From positions 1 through 22,871 of IMG/VR virus record IMGVR_UViG_3300012936_000186: a DNA stretch of 22,871 nucleotides; one strand, given 5' to 3'. The notes below the pieces were generated by a model. It was given only the letters and a program-made list of their open reading frames with translations, was not told the DNA's origin and made no database searches. This document shows positions 7,101 through 14,413 of the stretch, piece after piece. Position 1 is the first letter of the stretch. Every line of letters starts with the position of its first letter. The translations under genes were made by a program, and so were the position numbers. The DNA comes from a virus.

Positions 7101-10100
7101 GATATCAAAGAGAGATTATTAAACATTGGTGACGAATTTTTAAGAAAATTAAAACCAGAAGATGAATATTTTAACAATCTTGAAAGAGATTGGAATCTCT
7201 ATTCAAAAGTAAGTGATGGAACTAGATTTTTAAGTATCGGCGATCTTGACAGATGGAATAATATGAGTGACAGGTTAGTAAAAATTAGGCAAGATGAAGA
7301 CGAAAGTACTTACAACTTTCCTCAGGCTTATGATGATTATGTATTAGGTAGTATAAATTTAGAAGCATATTACAACGCGAAGAAAAATGAAGAATACACA
7401 GACTTGTTTAAAGATAAATTTATAAAAAGTTTAATTAAGAAAAGATTTAAAGCATTAAAAGACTTCTTGACAAGTTTTGATAAAATATTTAGAGAAGAAG
7501 GTTTTTCAGATCTCAAAAATGAAATTTCAGGTAAAAATCAGTTAATTAAACGTAACAAAGACTTTGAAAAGAACGTCAGAGACAATGCCAAAGCAACATT
7601 AAATATACCTAGTCACAGTTATGTGTATTTAAATCGAGATTTTTATGATACAATTACTGATGATGATTATGGTGACAGAGCGGAATATTTAGATAATCAT
7701 TTAGAACATTTTAATGACAAAGTAAACAGTGGCGGAAAAGTTTATGTTATTCCTGCCGCACACTTTGGACAGGCAGAAGATGCCTACAGTGGACTAGAAC
7801 TTATAGAAACTATGGAAGGCGCAAATAACTATTATCACAGTTGGCGTAAAACAGGTTATAAAAAAATTATAAGTGCATTCTATGACAAATACAATGTGTA
7901 TTTTAGTGATTTAGTATATAGTAAAAATAAAACATATTTCCATGCTGGTGGAGATGAGTATGCTAAGTTACAACAATTAGGAATAGAAATTACCAGAAAA
8001 GGTGACAGCAGAACAGGTCAACCTGGTCAATCAGATTTAGTTGATAGAGATGAACTAAGAAATCCTAGAAGTGACGAGCCTATTGACAGAGGTAGTGCCA
8101 TGATGTGGAATCAGGGCGATGATCTAGATAAAGAACTAAAACGATTTAATGCTTTTGACTGGAGTGTGTACCCAGAAAAAATGAAAGGGTTAGTTGCTAA
8201 AGATCTCAAAGGCATGAAAGATCGCGAAGGATATTACAGTTTTAAAATAGCATTAGAAAATGTACTTAAACAAATATTAGATGGAGATATTGATTTAGCA
8301 TTAAACTATCAGGATAATGTAGAAGGAATGATAAAGGCGGCTGGTGTAGAAGATTATAAAGATGCCTCATCATCCGAAGTTGCTGATAGAACAAACTGGA
8401 ATAACCTAGCAAGATATTTAAAACTTAATTTAGGTGTAGATGACCAAGGTGTAAATTTACTTAGAAAAGTTTACAATCAATATGACAGTGATCACAACTG
8501 GAGACCAGAAGATCCAAGAGCAATAGGCACAGAAAGATGGGCCGCCGCAGTCAAGGCCGCATATGAATATATAGAAAAGAATTATACTGTAAGTGCTGGA
8601 AATTATTTTAGAAAAGATGCTGACGGTAATGCTGGTGATGATGTCAGTAGCATATATTCGAAACAACGAGATGATGACTCAGGATTCGATGTAACAACGC
8701 AAGATTATGATGATATGCGTAGAAAGTATCCTGATTTTAATACTATGATGGTGAATGGTATGCAGAATTATATATTAAGACCAGATACAAACAGACTAGT
8801 ATCGTTCCTTAAACAGCCAAAAAATGATGAAACATTCAAACGTGCTGTTTTAGTCAGTATGCAGAGAGAATATGAAGCAGATGCAGAACCAAATGATTTC
8901 CAAGGTCATTTAGCCAGAGCCAGAGTATATCTCCAAAATAGAATGAGAGATCTAAATAATAATCCTGGAGAAAGTGTATTTACTAAGTTCGATAAACTGC
9001 CTTTAGAAGAACAGTTGATTATTGTAAATGAATCTGAAGTTTTAGAAAAGTGGAGCAAAAAATACAAAGACAGTATAAATTGCAGTAATCCAAAAGGCTT
9101 TAGTCAAAAGGCTCATTGTGCCGGTAAGAAAAAGAAAACAAAAGAAACTATAGAAGCGGCTCAAGACTTAAACGCACTTATGAAAGGTATAGATTCTGAT
9201 TTAAAGAAACGTAAAAAAGATTCAAAAAAATTAGCAAACAAAAGTGTTTATGAAAGACCTTTAACAAAAGATGAAAAGAAAGATAAAGAAAAATATGTTA
9301 AAGGCATGAAGAAAAATACAAAAGACTTTAAAAAAAGATATGGTAAAGATGCTAAATCAGTAATGTATGCAACAGCAACCAAGATGGCAAAGGAAAGTAT
9401 TAGTGAAAATGTAAGCGAAGGTCCTAGCAGTCAAGCATTGCCAGACAATAGTATTCCAGGATTACTAAATGATATTTTATCACAGCCATTTCCTGCATGG
9501 GATCTTAAAAAACAATTTTTGGCCTACTATGCTGTACCTGATCCACAAATGCTATCAGACTTTAGGTATCATAGAGCAACACACGGAGATAATGGTTGTT
9601 TAAGAGGTATTTTACGTTTTTATATACAAAAACAATTAGATCCAAGAATTGTTAAAAAAATTAATTTAAATGAGCAAAGCAAATCCAGAGTAAAAGAAAT
9701 TATAAATGAATCTAGGGGACTGTATGGTAGACTCCCAGGTGATAAATTTAAAAGAGAAAATACTGAGATAGAGTTTCAAGATGTTACAAACTATCCTGAA
9801 ATTGGAAAGTTTGAAGATCCAGACAAAAGAGACGAAGCAATATCCCAATTAGAAAGTCAAATAGGTTCTCAAATAGAATGGATGAATATTCCTAACAAAG
9901 GAAGTTTAGGTTTTGCAATAGCAACATTAACAAACACTGAAAATAACGAAAAAATGTTTTGGGGAAGATACTTTAGAGAAATAACACCTAATATGATGGG
10001 TAAATGGTCCAATAAAGAAGTCCCACCAGGATGGCAGTTACAACATAATACTGCTCTTAAAATGGAAGCCGGCCTAGACCCTCAGCACTTAATTGCAACA

Positions 10101-11045
10101 GGTAAATGGATAGGCAATACAGATCAAGTAATTCAACTTATAAAAGAAAATGGTGGTGATAACCCTATAGTACCTAAATTATTAAATGCACTACAAGAAT
10201 TAAGTTCAGGTAACATGCCAAACTTTGAAAATGAAAGAGAGCAATTACCTGCTATAAGAGATTACTTTGGTGAAATTATGGGACCTATAGCTCTAAGAGG
10301 TGGATTAGATAGTAATGGACAAAGTGAAACTGCTAGACAGGAATTATTAGACAATGCTAATTGGAACGATTGTCAGGTTAGATGGCCACAGGAAATGAAT
10401 TATGCATTAGTAGACAGCCTATTTAAAGGACCTAATGGTGCAGAAGTAGGTATTAGCAGTAAAGGTGGTAAAGGTGCCAGTGCTGGAGTTACTAATATAG
10501 CAAAAGCAATGGCAAGAGCAAGTGAAGAGTTATTGGAAACTCACAGCAAAGCAGTAGAAATAATAAAAATAATAAATGACAATAGTGCCTTAAATGGTCC
10601 ATTTAGGTTAGCAGAGTATTTTGGATTTTTGCCTGAAGGTTTAGAAGAAGAAGTTAATTCATATATACAGCAAGTTAAAAAAGACTTTACAGGTTTAAGT
10701 AAAGGTGCTAAAGAATTGTTATCAGGCAAGTATGGAGAAGTACAAGATCCAGATAAAGTACCAGGGTTTAATACTGGTTTTGCATTAATGTCAAAATTAG
10801 CGAAAAAAATCACTATGCATATAAATACTAATATACCAGAATTCAGTGATGGATGTTTAGCATTCCTTAATCAGTCTGCTATTGTACAACTGTATTGTAA
10901 GATGGGCGTAAAAGGTCCAGATACATTTGTAGCAGAATGGAGATCAGTATATCCTCCACAGTTTGCAGGTAAAATTTTATTAGATAGTGGTAAAACATAT
11001 TATAGTAGTAGGATAGGAAGTAAGTTTTCCTTTAAGTTTAGTTAA
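4122..11045 (+). CDS. Giant (2307 aa) tagged virion protein with amidoligase-like domain
   Basis: The ATG overlaps the previous stop. Residues 1-15 (MKPKDFRSIESILKE) resemble a capsid-targeting peptide with an L-K-E protease site. Residues 16-205 are basic linker; L186-K187-E188|A is a second such site. Residues 214-640 carry amidoligase-like (COOH-NH2 ligase, GCS/GS-fold) motifs in order: GFEAE (215-219), ESDSSI (437-442), GAELISP (449-455), TGLHVTM (484-490), IEFR (588-591). A hyperacidic insertion fills about 224-430. Residues 650-1640 are helical with no recognised fold. Residues 1650-1760 hold Lys-rich modules: a C1654/C1666 pair around NPKGFSQKAH, then FKKRYGKDAKSVMYATATKM. The C-terminal 540 residues are another unknown domain with a GISSKGGKGASAG stretch near 2110-2122. 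It is probably a packaged, possibly processed, multi-domain effector. The amidoligase call rests on motif order only. Confidence 0.85.
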   Translation: MKPKDFRSIESILKEYSMKPGRTPPTPVKDLGLNVAKATASKAKELQNIAKRGSDIGSKFAMASSGKGGSFFPTASKSIATGNQPKTYKPVKAKDLKLDDQFADKEGKPLKVISPHKMVSTANPNDVEDVVLVQDPEGKNEPIALDPETDIKVSEGKLSKIASRKGKKLKVKDLKAKIKKLSRKRLKEAPAELFEINFNKKEVAQEALDMPVRCGFEAETFFYNVSGGSGEYIDDMSVSDFEYEYGDLPDSAYEYYEDWLREKAADEYLEGYIDSWISENRDEDEWIDEFMTSGDGPTMDAVEEYRDQMKEDDPAEYENREEDGWEDENWARDYINEEYETEYINFLEDIAREDDDVFEEALEEARSDYSMDEYVSDQYYSLSSFLDDFGVEYNYGGSLEGVAEELNSWIKDNSKYDDYPETGDYGDTYTTTGYAVESDSSIDADEGKGAELISPVFESPREMLSEMKSLFGWAEDNFGTNSTTGLHVTMSWQGEPRGGSEKNGPNKVKMALLLGDLYLLKLFNRLSNSYTRSQYKSLLKQAEKIKQGDMDSFLKLQSALEKGVSPDKMMSIHFKDRQKDDKSGNQLIEFRIMGGTDYQNMYEHIVKTVIRYATVMKAGYDDKAYLKDYGHAMFRLLKKAKEIDPKELEQYDLDSPILQSAKNIAGKSDMTVILHNFDVSVINLREYEQLNQPDADKQWKQEIADYEKGTGEKVEIEEAPVEIGEPITGYIMPSATAPSRRAPGVLQKAQKSFARGFSLLAQNIAEEKNTADPKAKDIANFRKYIKQLSLDEQGLAKLIQRDVTDNDNNASENDAIRLQMVKKGVAKLLRKDIITVPDFFKHQDLDKVVDSMWQFFQSDDAKDNKVIDQLADLFTQINPRLKNRKPEVFRTIVQLSKKRQKNDLFRYIKDAGYGADVTLITPNMISDSKAISKLYKFLEPYQGYDHPTSRDHHINIRSDDNYATVFQYSMVQKLRNRLAYLKNLGTTDKDKYADIKERLLNIGDEFLRKLKPEDEYFNNLERDWNLYSKVSDGTRFLSIGDLDRWNNMSDRLVKIRQDEDESTYNFPQAYDDYVLGSINLEAYYNAKKNEEYTDLFKDKFIKSLIKKRFKALKDFLTSFDKIFREEGFSDLKNEISGKNQLIKRNKDFEKNVRDNAKATLNIPSHSYVYLNRDFYDTITDDDYGDRAEYLDNHLEHFNDKVNSGGKVYVIPAAHFGQAEDAYSGLELIETMEGANNYYHSWRKTGYKKIISAFYDKYNVYFSDLVYSKNKTYFHAGGDEYAKLQQLGIEITRKGDSRTGQPGQSDLVDRDELRNPRSDEPIDRGSAMMWNQGDDLDKELKRFNAFDWSVYPEKMKGLVAKDLKGMKDREGYYSFKIALENVLKQILDGDIDLALNYQDNVEGMIKAAGVEDYKDASSSEVADRTNWNNLARYLKLNLGVDDQGVNLLRKVYNQYDSDHNWRPEDPRAIGTERWAAAVKAAYEYIEKNYTVSAGNYFRKDADGNAGDDVSSIYSKQRDDDSGFDVTTQDYDDMRRKYPDFNTMMVNGMQNYILRPDTNRLVSFLKQPKNDETFKRAVLVSMQREYEADAEPNDFQGHLARARVYLQNRMRDLNNNPGESVFTKFDKLPLEEQLIIVNESEVLEKWSKKYKDSINCSNPKGFSQKAHCAGKKKKTKETIEAAQDLNALMKGIDSDLKKRKKDSKKLANKSVYERPLTKDEKKDKEKYVKGMKKNTKDFKKRYGKDAKSVMYATATKMAKESISENVSEGPSSQALPDNSIPGLLNDILSQPFPAWDLKKQFLAYYAVPDPQMLSDFRYHRATHGDNGCLRGILRFYIQKQLDPRIVKKINLNEQSKSRVKEIINESRGLYGRLPGDKFKRENTEIEFQDVTNYPEIGKFEDPDKRDEAISQLESQIGSQIEWMNIPNKGSLGFAIATLTNTENNEKMFWGRYFREITPNMMGKWSNKEVPPGWQLQHNTALKMEAGLDPQHLIATGKWIGNTDQVIQLIKENGGDNPIVPKLLNALQELSSGNMPNFENEREQLPAIRDYFGEIMGPIALRGGLDSNGQSETARQELLDNANWNDCQVRWPQEMNYALVDSLFKGPNGAEVGISSKGGKGASAGVTNIAKAMARASEELLETHSKAVEIIKIINDNSALNGPFRLAEYFGFLPEGLEEEVNSYIQQVKKDFTGLSKGAKELLSGKYGEVQDPDKVPGFNTGFALMSKLAKKITMHINTNIPEFSDGCLAFLNQSAIVQLYCKMGVKGPDTFVAEWRSVYPPQFAGKILLDSGKTYYSSRIGSKFSFKFS

Positions 11046-12836
11046 ATGAGATTAAAAGAATTTACAAAAAATATATCAGAAGAGATTTATACATCTACAT
11101 TTGATAGCGACTTTGTTACTAAAGCAAAGACCCTTTATAATAAAGGAGATAAATTAGCTCTTATTAATCATATAAACCAACTGCAAATAAAAAGCAAACA
11201 AATCAATAACAAAGAACTAGACAAATATCTTGTAGACTTAAAATTAGAAGTAGAAGAAAATTTTGATGATGAAGAAGATATAGAATTACTAATAGATATG
11301 ATCGATGAGTTATTAAATCCTAAGCGACGTTTAGATGCAGAAGCCGGAGGCGGTGGTGGTGCCGGTGGCGGTGGTGCTGGTGCTGGTGGCGGTGGTGCTG
11401 GTGGCGGTGGTGCCGCAGGTGGTACTGGCGGAGCAACAGGCGGAACATCAGGCGGTGATGGTGGCGGAACAAGTTCAGGTGGAGACGGAGGGTCTGCAGA
11501 TGGTGGTAGCACCGGAGATAGTGGTACTACATCCTCCGATTCCACTTCCAGTGATGCTCCAGTTAGCAGAGGTTTTTATGGCATAGGAAGTATAGCACCA
11601 TATAAAAAATCTAAAAAGAAAAAGAAAAAGAAAAAATCCAGTTTTAAATTTGGACAAGGTATATATGAGGCAATAAAAGAAGTAGAAATTTGTCCTAAAA
11701 CAAGATCTAAAAATTGTCAGTGTGAAAGGCTTACAAGAATTTCAGAGGCAGAAGAAACAGTTAAAGCAATAGCACAATTAGAACATGCTGATGATGGTGT
11801 AGAAGGTGTTATTAAATTTAAACAAAGAGCAGGCAAATCCACAATTATAAAAGGTATAATCAGAGGATTGACTCCAGGTAAACACGGATTTCATATTCAC
11901 GAATTTGGTGATCTAAGTAATGGATGTGAATCAGCAGGTGCTCATTATAATCCAGACGGAGTAGAACATGGAAGTTTAGAACAAGGACATGTGGGCGACT
12001 TAGGAAATATCATAGCAGATAAATCAGGTACTGCTAGATTCCAAATAAAAGCAAATAGAGTTACACTTTCTGAAGTAGTTGGTAGAGCTATTGTTATACA
12101 TGCTGATGAGGACGACTTGGGTAGAGGTGGTGATGAAGAAAGTTTAAAAACAGGTAATGCTGGTGACAGAGTAGGTTGTGGTGTAATACGTTTAAGAGAA
12201 GTTATAGAAGAAAAATACATAAGGCCTACTTCTGATAAACATTTTGCTAGAAACGATCTTCCTCAAATTAAACGACCTGATATAGAAAATTCAGATTTTG
12301 AATACAAAGAAGGTAAAATCAGTATAGAAAAAATTAAACCTGTACAAACTCAACGTGTAGATGGATTAAGTAAAAAAGCAGAAGATGTATTTTTAAACAA
12401 TGAAGACAGACCATTTATTTTAGATAAAAACGGTTATTTAATAAATGGACATCATAGACTGGATGCCGCAAATATATTAGGTATTAGCAAAGTACCAGCA
12501 ATAATGATAGATGCAAACATTGAAGAAGTAATGGATTATTTCAGTCACAAGGTAAGTAACACACCAGTAATGTCTGAGTACGATAATTTTAATTTCCTTT
12601 TAAATAATTATCTTACACAAAAGAAAATCCTAAATGAATTAAAAGATGCCACAGACGAAAACTTTAAAGATGGCAAAGTAAAAGGCAAAAGTCGTCCAGG
12701 ACGAGTAAAGAAGGCAGGAGCCAGTTGCAAAGGTTCAGTAACCAGTTTGCGGAAAAAAGCAAAAAACAGCAGTGGTGAGAAGTCAAAAATGTACCACTGG
12801 TGTGCCAACATGAAGAGCGGTCGTAAAAAATCCTAA
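11046..12836 (+). CDS. Tagged fusion: Cu/Zn superoxide dismutase, ParB-like and basic C-terminal modules
   Basis: This 596-residue protein starts directly after the giant's stop. Residues 1-12 (MRLKEFTKNISE) are capsid-targeting-like. Helices lie at 15-95, a Gly4-Ala-type linker at about 99-168, and a Lys8-type run near 190-200. Residues 240-390 are a SodC domain with every metal ligand: H283 and H285 (GFHIHEFGD), H300 (GAHYNPDG), H308, H315, D318 (GHVGDLGN) and H352. The C294-C378 disulfide pair, R375 and the GNAGDRVGCGVI signature are also present. It should convert superoxide to peroxide and oxygen. Residues 410-500 are ParB-like (NGYLINGHHRLDAANILG, H469-H470-R471). Residues 545-596 form a basic module (SCKGSVTSLRKKAKNSSGEK, then YHWCANM) of a kind found in marine phage proteins. 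No secretion signal is seen. I infer packaging in the capsid. Confidence 0.92.
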   Translation: MRLKEFTKNISEEIYTSTFDSDFVTKAKTLYNKGDKLALINHINQLQIKSKQINNKELDKYLVDLKLEVEENFDDEEDIELLIDMIDELLNPKRRLDAEAGGGGGAGGGGAGAGGGGAGGGGAAGGTGGATGGTSGGDGGGTSSGGDGGSADGGSTGDSGTTSSDSTSSDAPVSRGFYGIGSIAPYKKSKKKKKKKKSSFKFGQGIYEAIKEVEICPKTRSKNCQCERLTRISEAEETVKAIAQLEHADDGVEGVIKFKQRAGKSTIIKGIIRGLTPGKHGFHIHEFGDLSNGCESAGAHYNPDGVEHGSLEQGHVGDLGNIIADKSGTARFQIKANRVTLSEVVGRAIVIHADEDDLGRGGDEESLKTGNAGDRVGCGVIRLREVIEEKYIRPTSDKHFARNDLPQIKRPDIENSDFEYKEGKISIEKIKPVQTQRVDGLSKKAEDVFLNNEDRPFILDKNGYLINGHHRLDAANILGISKVPAIMIDANIEEVMDYFSHKVSNTPVMSEYDNFNFLLNNYLTQKKILNELKDATDENFKDGKVKGKSRPGRVKKAGASCKGSVTSLRKKAKNSSGEKSKMYHWCANMKSGRKKS

Positions 12837-12843
12837 ATAAATA
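12836..12843 (+). promoter_or_regulatory. Late promoter variant (AATAAATA), leaderless geometry
   Basis: AATAAATAG overlaps the stop codon of the SodC fusion gene (TAA at 12834-12836) and ends 5 nt before the ATG at 12849. No ribosome site fits between. With T4 spacing, the start of transcription would fall at or next to the ATG. The same arrangement recurs at 13893. Confidence 0.55.
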
Positions 12844-12848
12844 GTCAT

Positions 12849-13901
12849 ATGACTATGGACCCCAATTTTTATATCTATAATTACTATGATACGTTAAGCG
12901 ATAGCATAAAGAAATCTTTAGATCATAATCATCATTACAGTACCAATAAAATAGATTTACATAAAATTAGGGAAACTTTTTACAATTCCACATTCAAATC
13001 TCCTTTACATGAAGATTGGATGGTAGATTGTCAAGATCCAAACTATACATACGAGTCTAAGTTTAGTATATCTGATACGCCTGAAAGGCATCAGGAATTA
13101 TTCAAAGATAAATTAGAAACTAAAATACTTGCAAATAATGGATATGCATATTTAGATGAAACTACAACCTGGAGGATAAAGGATAATGTAAGGTACAAGT
13201 ATAACAGTATGGGATTTAGATCACCAGAACTATCAGATACTCCTTGTGTTGCATTTTTTGGTTGTAGTCATACATTTGGCACAGGACTAGATCAAGAGCA
13301 TATTTGGCCAGAAGTATTATGTAAACAACTTGGAATGAGGTCTGTAAATATTGGTTTTCCTGCTAGGGGTATAGATATGTCTGCCATATATGCCAAATAT
13401 TTTTTTAAAGCGGAAATAAAAAACTGTAAAGCAATCATAATATTTTTACCTCCCCCAACAAGAAAAAGTACATTTCAACATATGATAGACCCTTATAAAA
13501 GTAAAATGAAATTTGCTTTAAGGCAAATGGAATGGCTTGACTCTAATAGAGAAGATTATTATGGTGGGGAACTATTTAGTGGAGACATACAAAATGGAAT
13601 GGCATATACATCTACTGATAACGATTGGCAAATAGCAAATGAAACAAAATTGTTAATGGCTCAGGATATTTTGGAAAAACATAATACTTTTGAAAGAACG
13701 TCCACTGCAATATCAGATATAGAACTATTAGCCAGAGATTTAAATATTCCTTTGCTTACATATTCCACTTTTACAGATGTTGAAATAGGCACTAGGCAAT
13801 CAACAGAATTTGCCAGGGACAATATGCATGGTGGAAAAAATATACATGAGGCATTTGCGAACAAGGTTGCACAAGAATTAAATGCAAAATTAGATAAATA
13901 G
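12849..13901 (+). CDS. SGNH/GDSL-hydrolase-like protein
   Basis: A 350-residue protein beginning MTMDPNFYIYNYYD; a second ATG at 12855 is possible. The SGNH-type core starts at about residue 130. Block I is AFFGCSHTFGTG with the nucleophile candidate S140. Block II is NIGFPARGID. The catalytic Asp-x-x-His is DNMHGG (D324, H327), near the C-terminus as in the family. Block III (GxND) is replaced by IIIFLPPPTRK, so it is atypical. Likely substrates are esters, for example acetyl groups on surface glycans, but nothing in the sequence fixes this. It lacks the capsid-targeting tag of its neighbours, so it may be a tail-associated or non-packaged late protein. No Shine-Dalgarno is visible; see the promoter at 12836. 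Confidence 0.8.
   Translation: MTMDPNFYIYNYYDTLSDSIKKSLDHNHHYSTNKIDLHKIRETFYNSTFKSPLHEDWMVDCQDPNYTYESKFSISDTPERHQELFKDKLETKILANNGYAYLDETTTWRIKDNVRYKYNSMGFRSPELSDTPCVAFFGCSHTFGTGLDQEHIWPEVLCKQLGMRSVNIGFPARGIDMSAIYAKYFFKAEIKNCKAIIIFLPPPTRKSTFQHMIDPYKSKMKFALRQMEWLDSNREDYYGGELFSGDIQNGMAYTSTDNDWQIANETKLLMAQDILEKHNTFERTSTAISDIELLARDLNIPLLTYSTFTDVEIGTRQSTEFARDNMHGGKNIHEAFANKVAQELNAKLDK
13893..13900 (+). promoter_or_regulatory. T4-type late promoter (GATAAATA), leaderless geometry
   Basis: Exact GATAAATA whose last bases are part of the upstream stop codon (TAG 13899-13901). It ends 5 nt before the ATG at 13906, and no ribosome site lies between. The following bases differ at one position from those after the 12836 motif (ATAAATAGTAATATG here, ATAAATAGTCATATG there). 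Confidence 0.65.
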
Positions 13902-13905
13902 TAAT

Positions 13906-14190
13906 ATGCTAATAAGAGAAATAATTACAGAAACGTCAGCAGGAGCAGTTGCCACAGTTGTAATGCCTATGAATAGCGATATGATAAAACGTCCTGGGCC
14001 TGTAGTTAAAAAGAAGAAGAAAAAGAAAGCCAAAGAAGGCACACGTTGTTGGAAAGGTTACGAAAAGAAAGGCACAAAGAAAATGTTTGGTAAAACTGTA
14101 CCAAATTGTGTCAAAAAAGAAGGCAAATCGCCTCACAAGAAAGGCACTAAAAAATACAAAAAGCATATGGCGGCCATGCACGCCGGGTAA
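13906..14190 (+). CDS. Lys-rich tagged internal protein with CW...C module
   Basis: A 94-residue protein. The N-terminus MLIREIITE|TSAG is a capsid-targeting-like peptide ending in I-T-E, which supports the ATG at 13906 despite the absence of a ribosome site. After a short linker and a Lys7 run comes a compact motif, CWKGYEKKGTKKMFGKTVPN followed by Cys (residues 48-68), which I know as a recurrent short module in marine phage proteins. A second basic motif (SPHKKGTKKYKKHMAAMHAG) ends the protein. I infer a DNA-binding internal head protein. It is followed after 1 nt by the next ATG. Confidence 0.82.
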   Translation: MLIREIITETSAGAVATVVMPMNSDMIKRPGPVVKKKKKKKAKEGTRCWKGYEKKGTKKMFGKTVPNCVKKEGKSPHKKGTKKYKKHMAAMHAG

Positions 14191-14191
14191 A

Positions 14192-14413
14192 ATGAAAGCA
14201 GTCAAAGACAAAAACAACTATGTTAATTTAATAAGCAGTTTAGAGGCTAAACTTTTCAATAAAGTTGACTTAAACGGCTTTTTAGGTGTAAATAATATGG
14301 ACGAAAGGGAATTTTATATTGCAGAAGAGATGTATAAAAAAGACATTCTGCAAAAAATTAATAAAGGTGAAGAACTTGGCTACAAAATCTACCCACAAAA
14401 AAAGAAACTATAA
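14192..14413 (+). CDS. Small hypothetical protein (possibly the 5' half of a split gene)
   Basis: A 73-residue protein beginning MKAVKDKNNYVNLISSLEAK. The ATG at 14192 lies 1 nt after the upstream stop; in-frame codons further upstream (from 14087) only shadow the Lys-rich gene. It is helical, with an acidic middle (MDEREFYIAEEMYKKDI) and a basic end. There is no capsid-targeting tag. It ends 10 nt after an A7 run (14397-14403). Removing one A would join it in frame to the ORF ending at 14795, giving one protein of about 200 residues. I cannot tell which arrangement is real. The function is unknown. Confidence 0.6.
   Translation: MKAVKDKNNYVNLISSLEAKLFNKVDLNGFLGVNNMDEREFYIAEEMYKKDILQKINKGEELGYKIYPQKKKL

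Noticed and set aside
11168-11545. A 125-codon minus-strand ORF rich in Pro, Ser and Ala.
   Set aside because: It is the complement of the Gly-rich linker in the SodC fusion gene and has no ribosome site or promoter. The other minus-strand ORFs are likewise short shadows of + strand genes.
11335-11586. An 83-codon plus-strand ORF (Val/Ala-rich) within the SodC fusion gene.
   Set aside because: It is an alternative-frame shadow of the low-complexity Gly codons.
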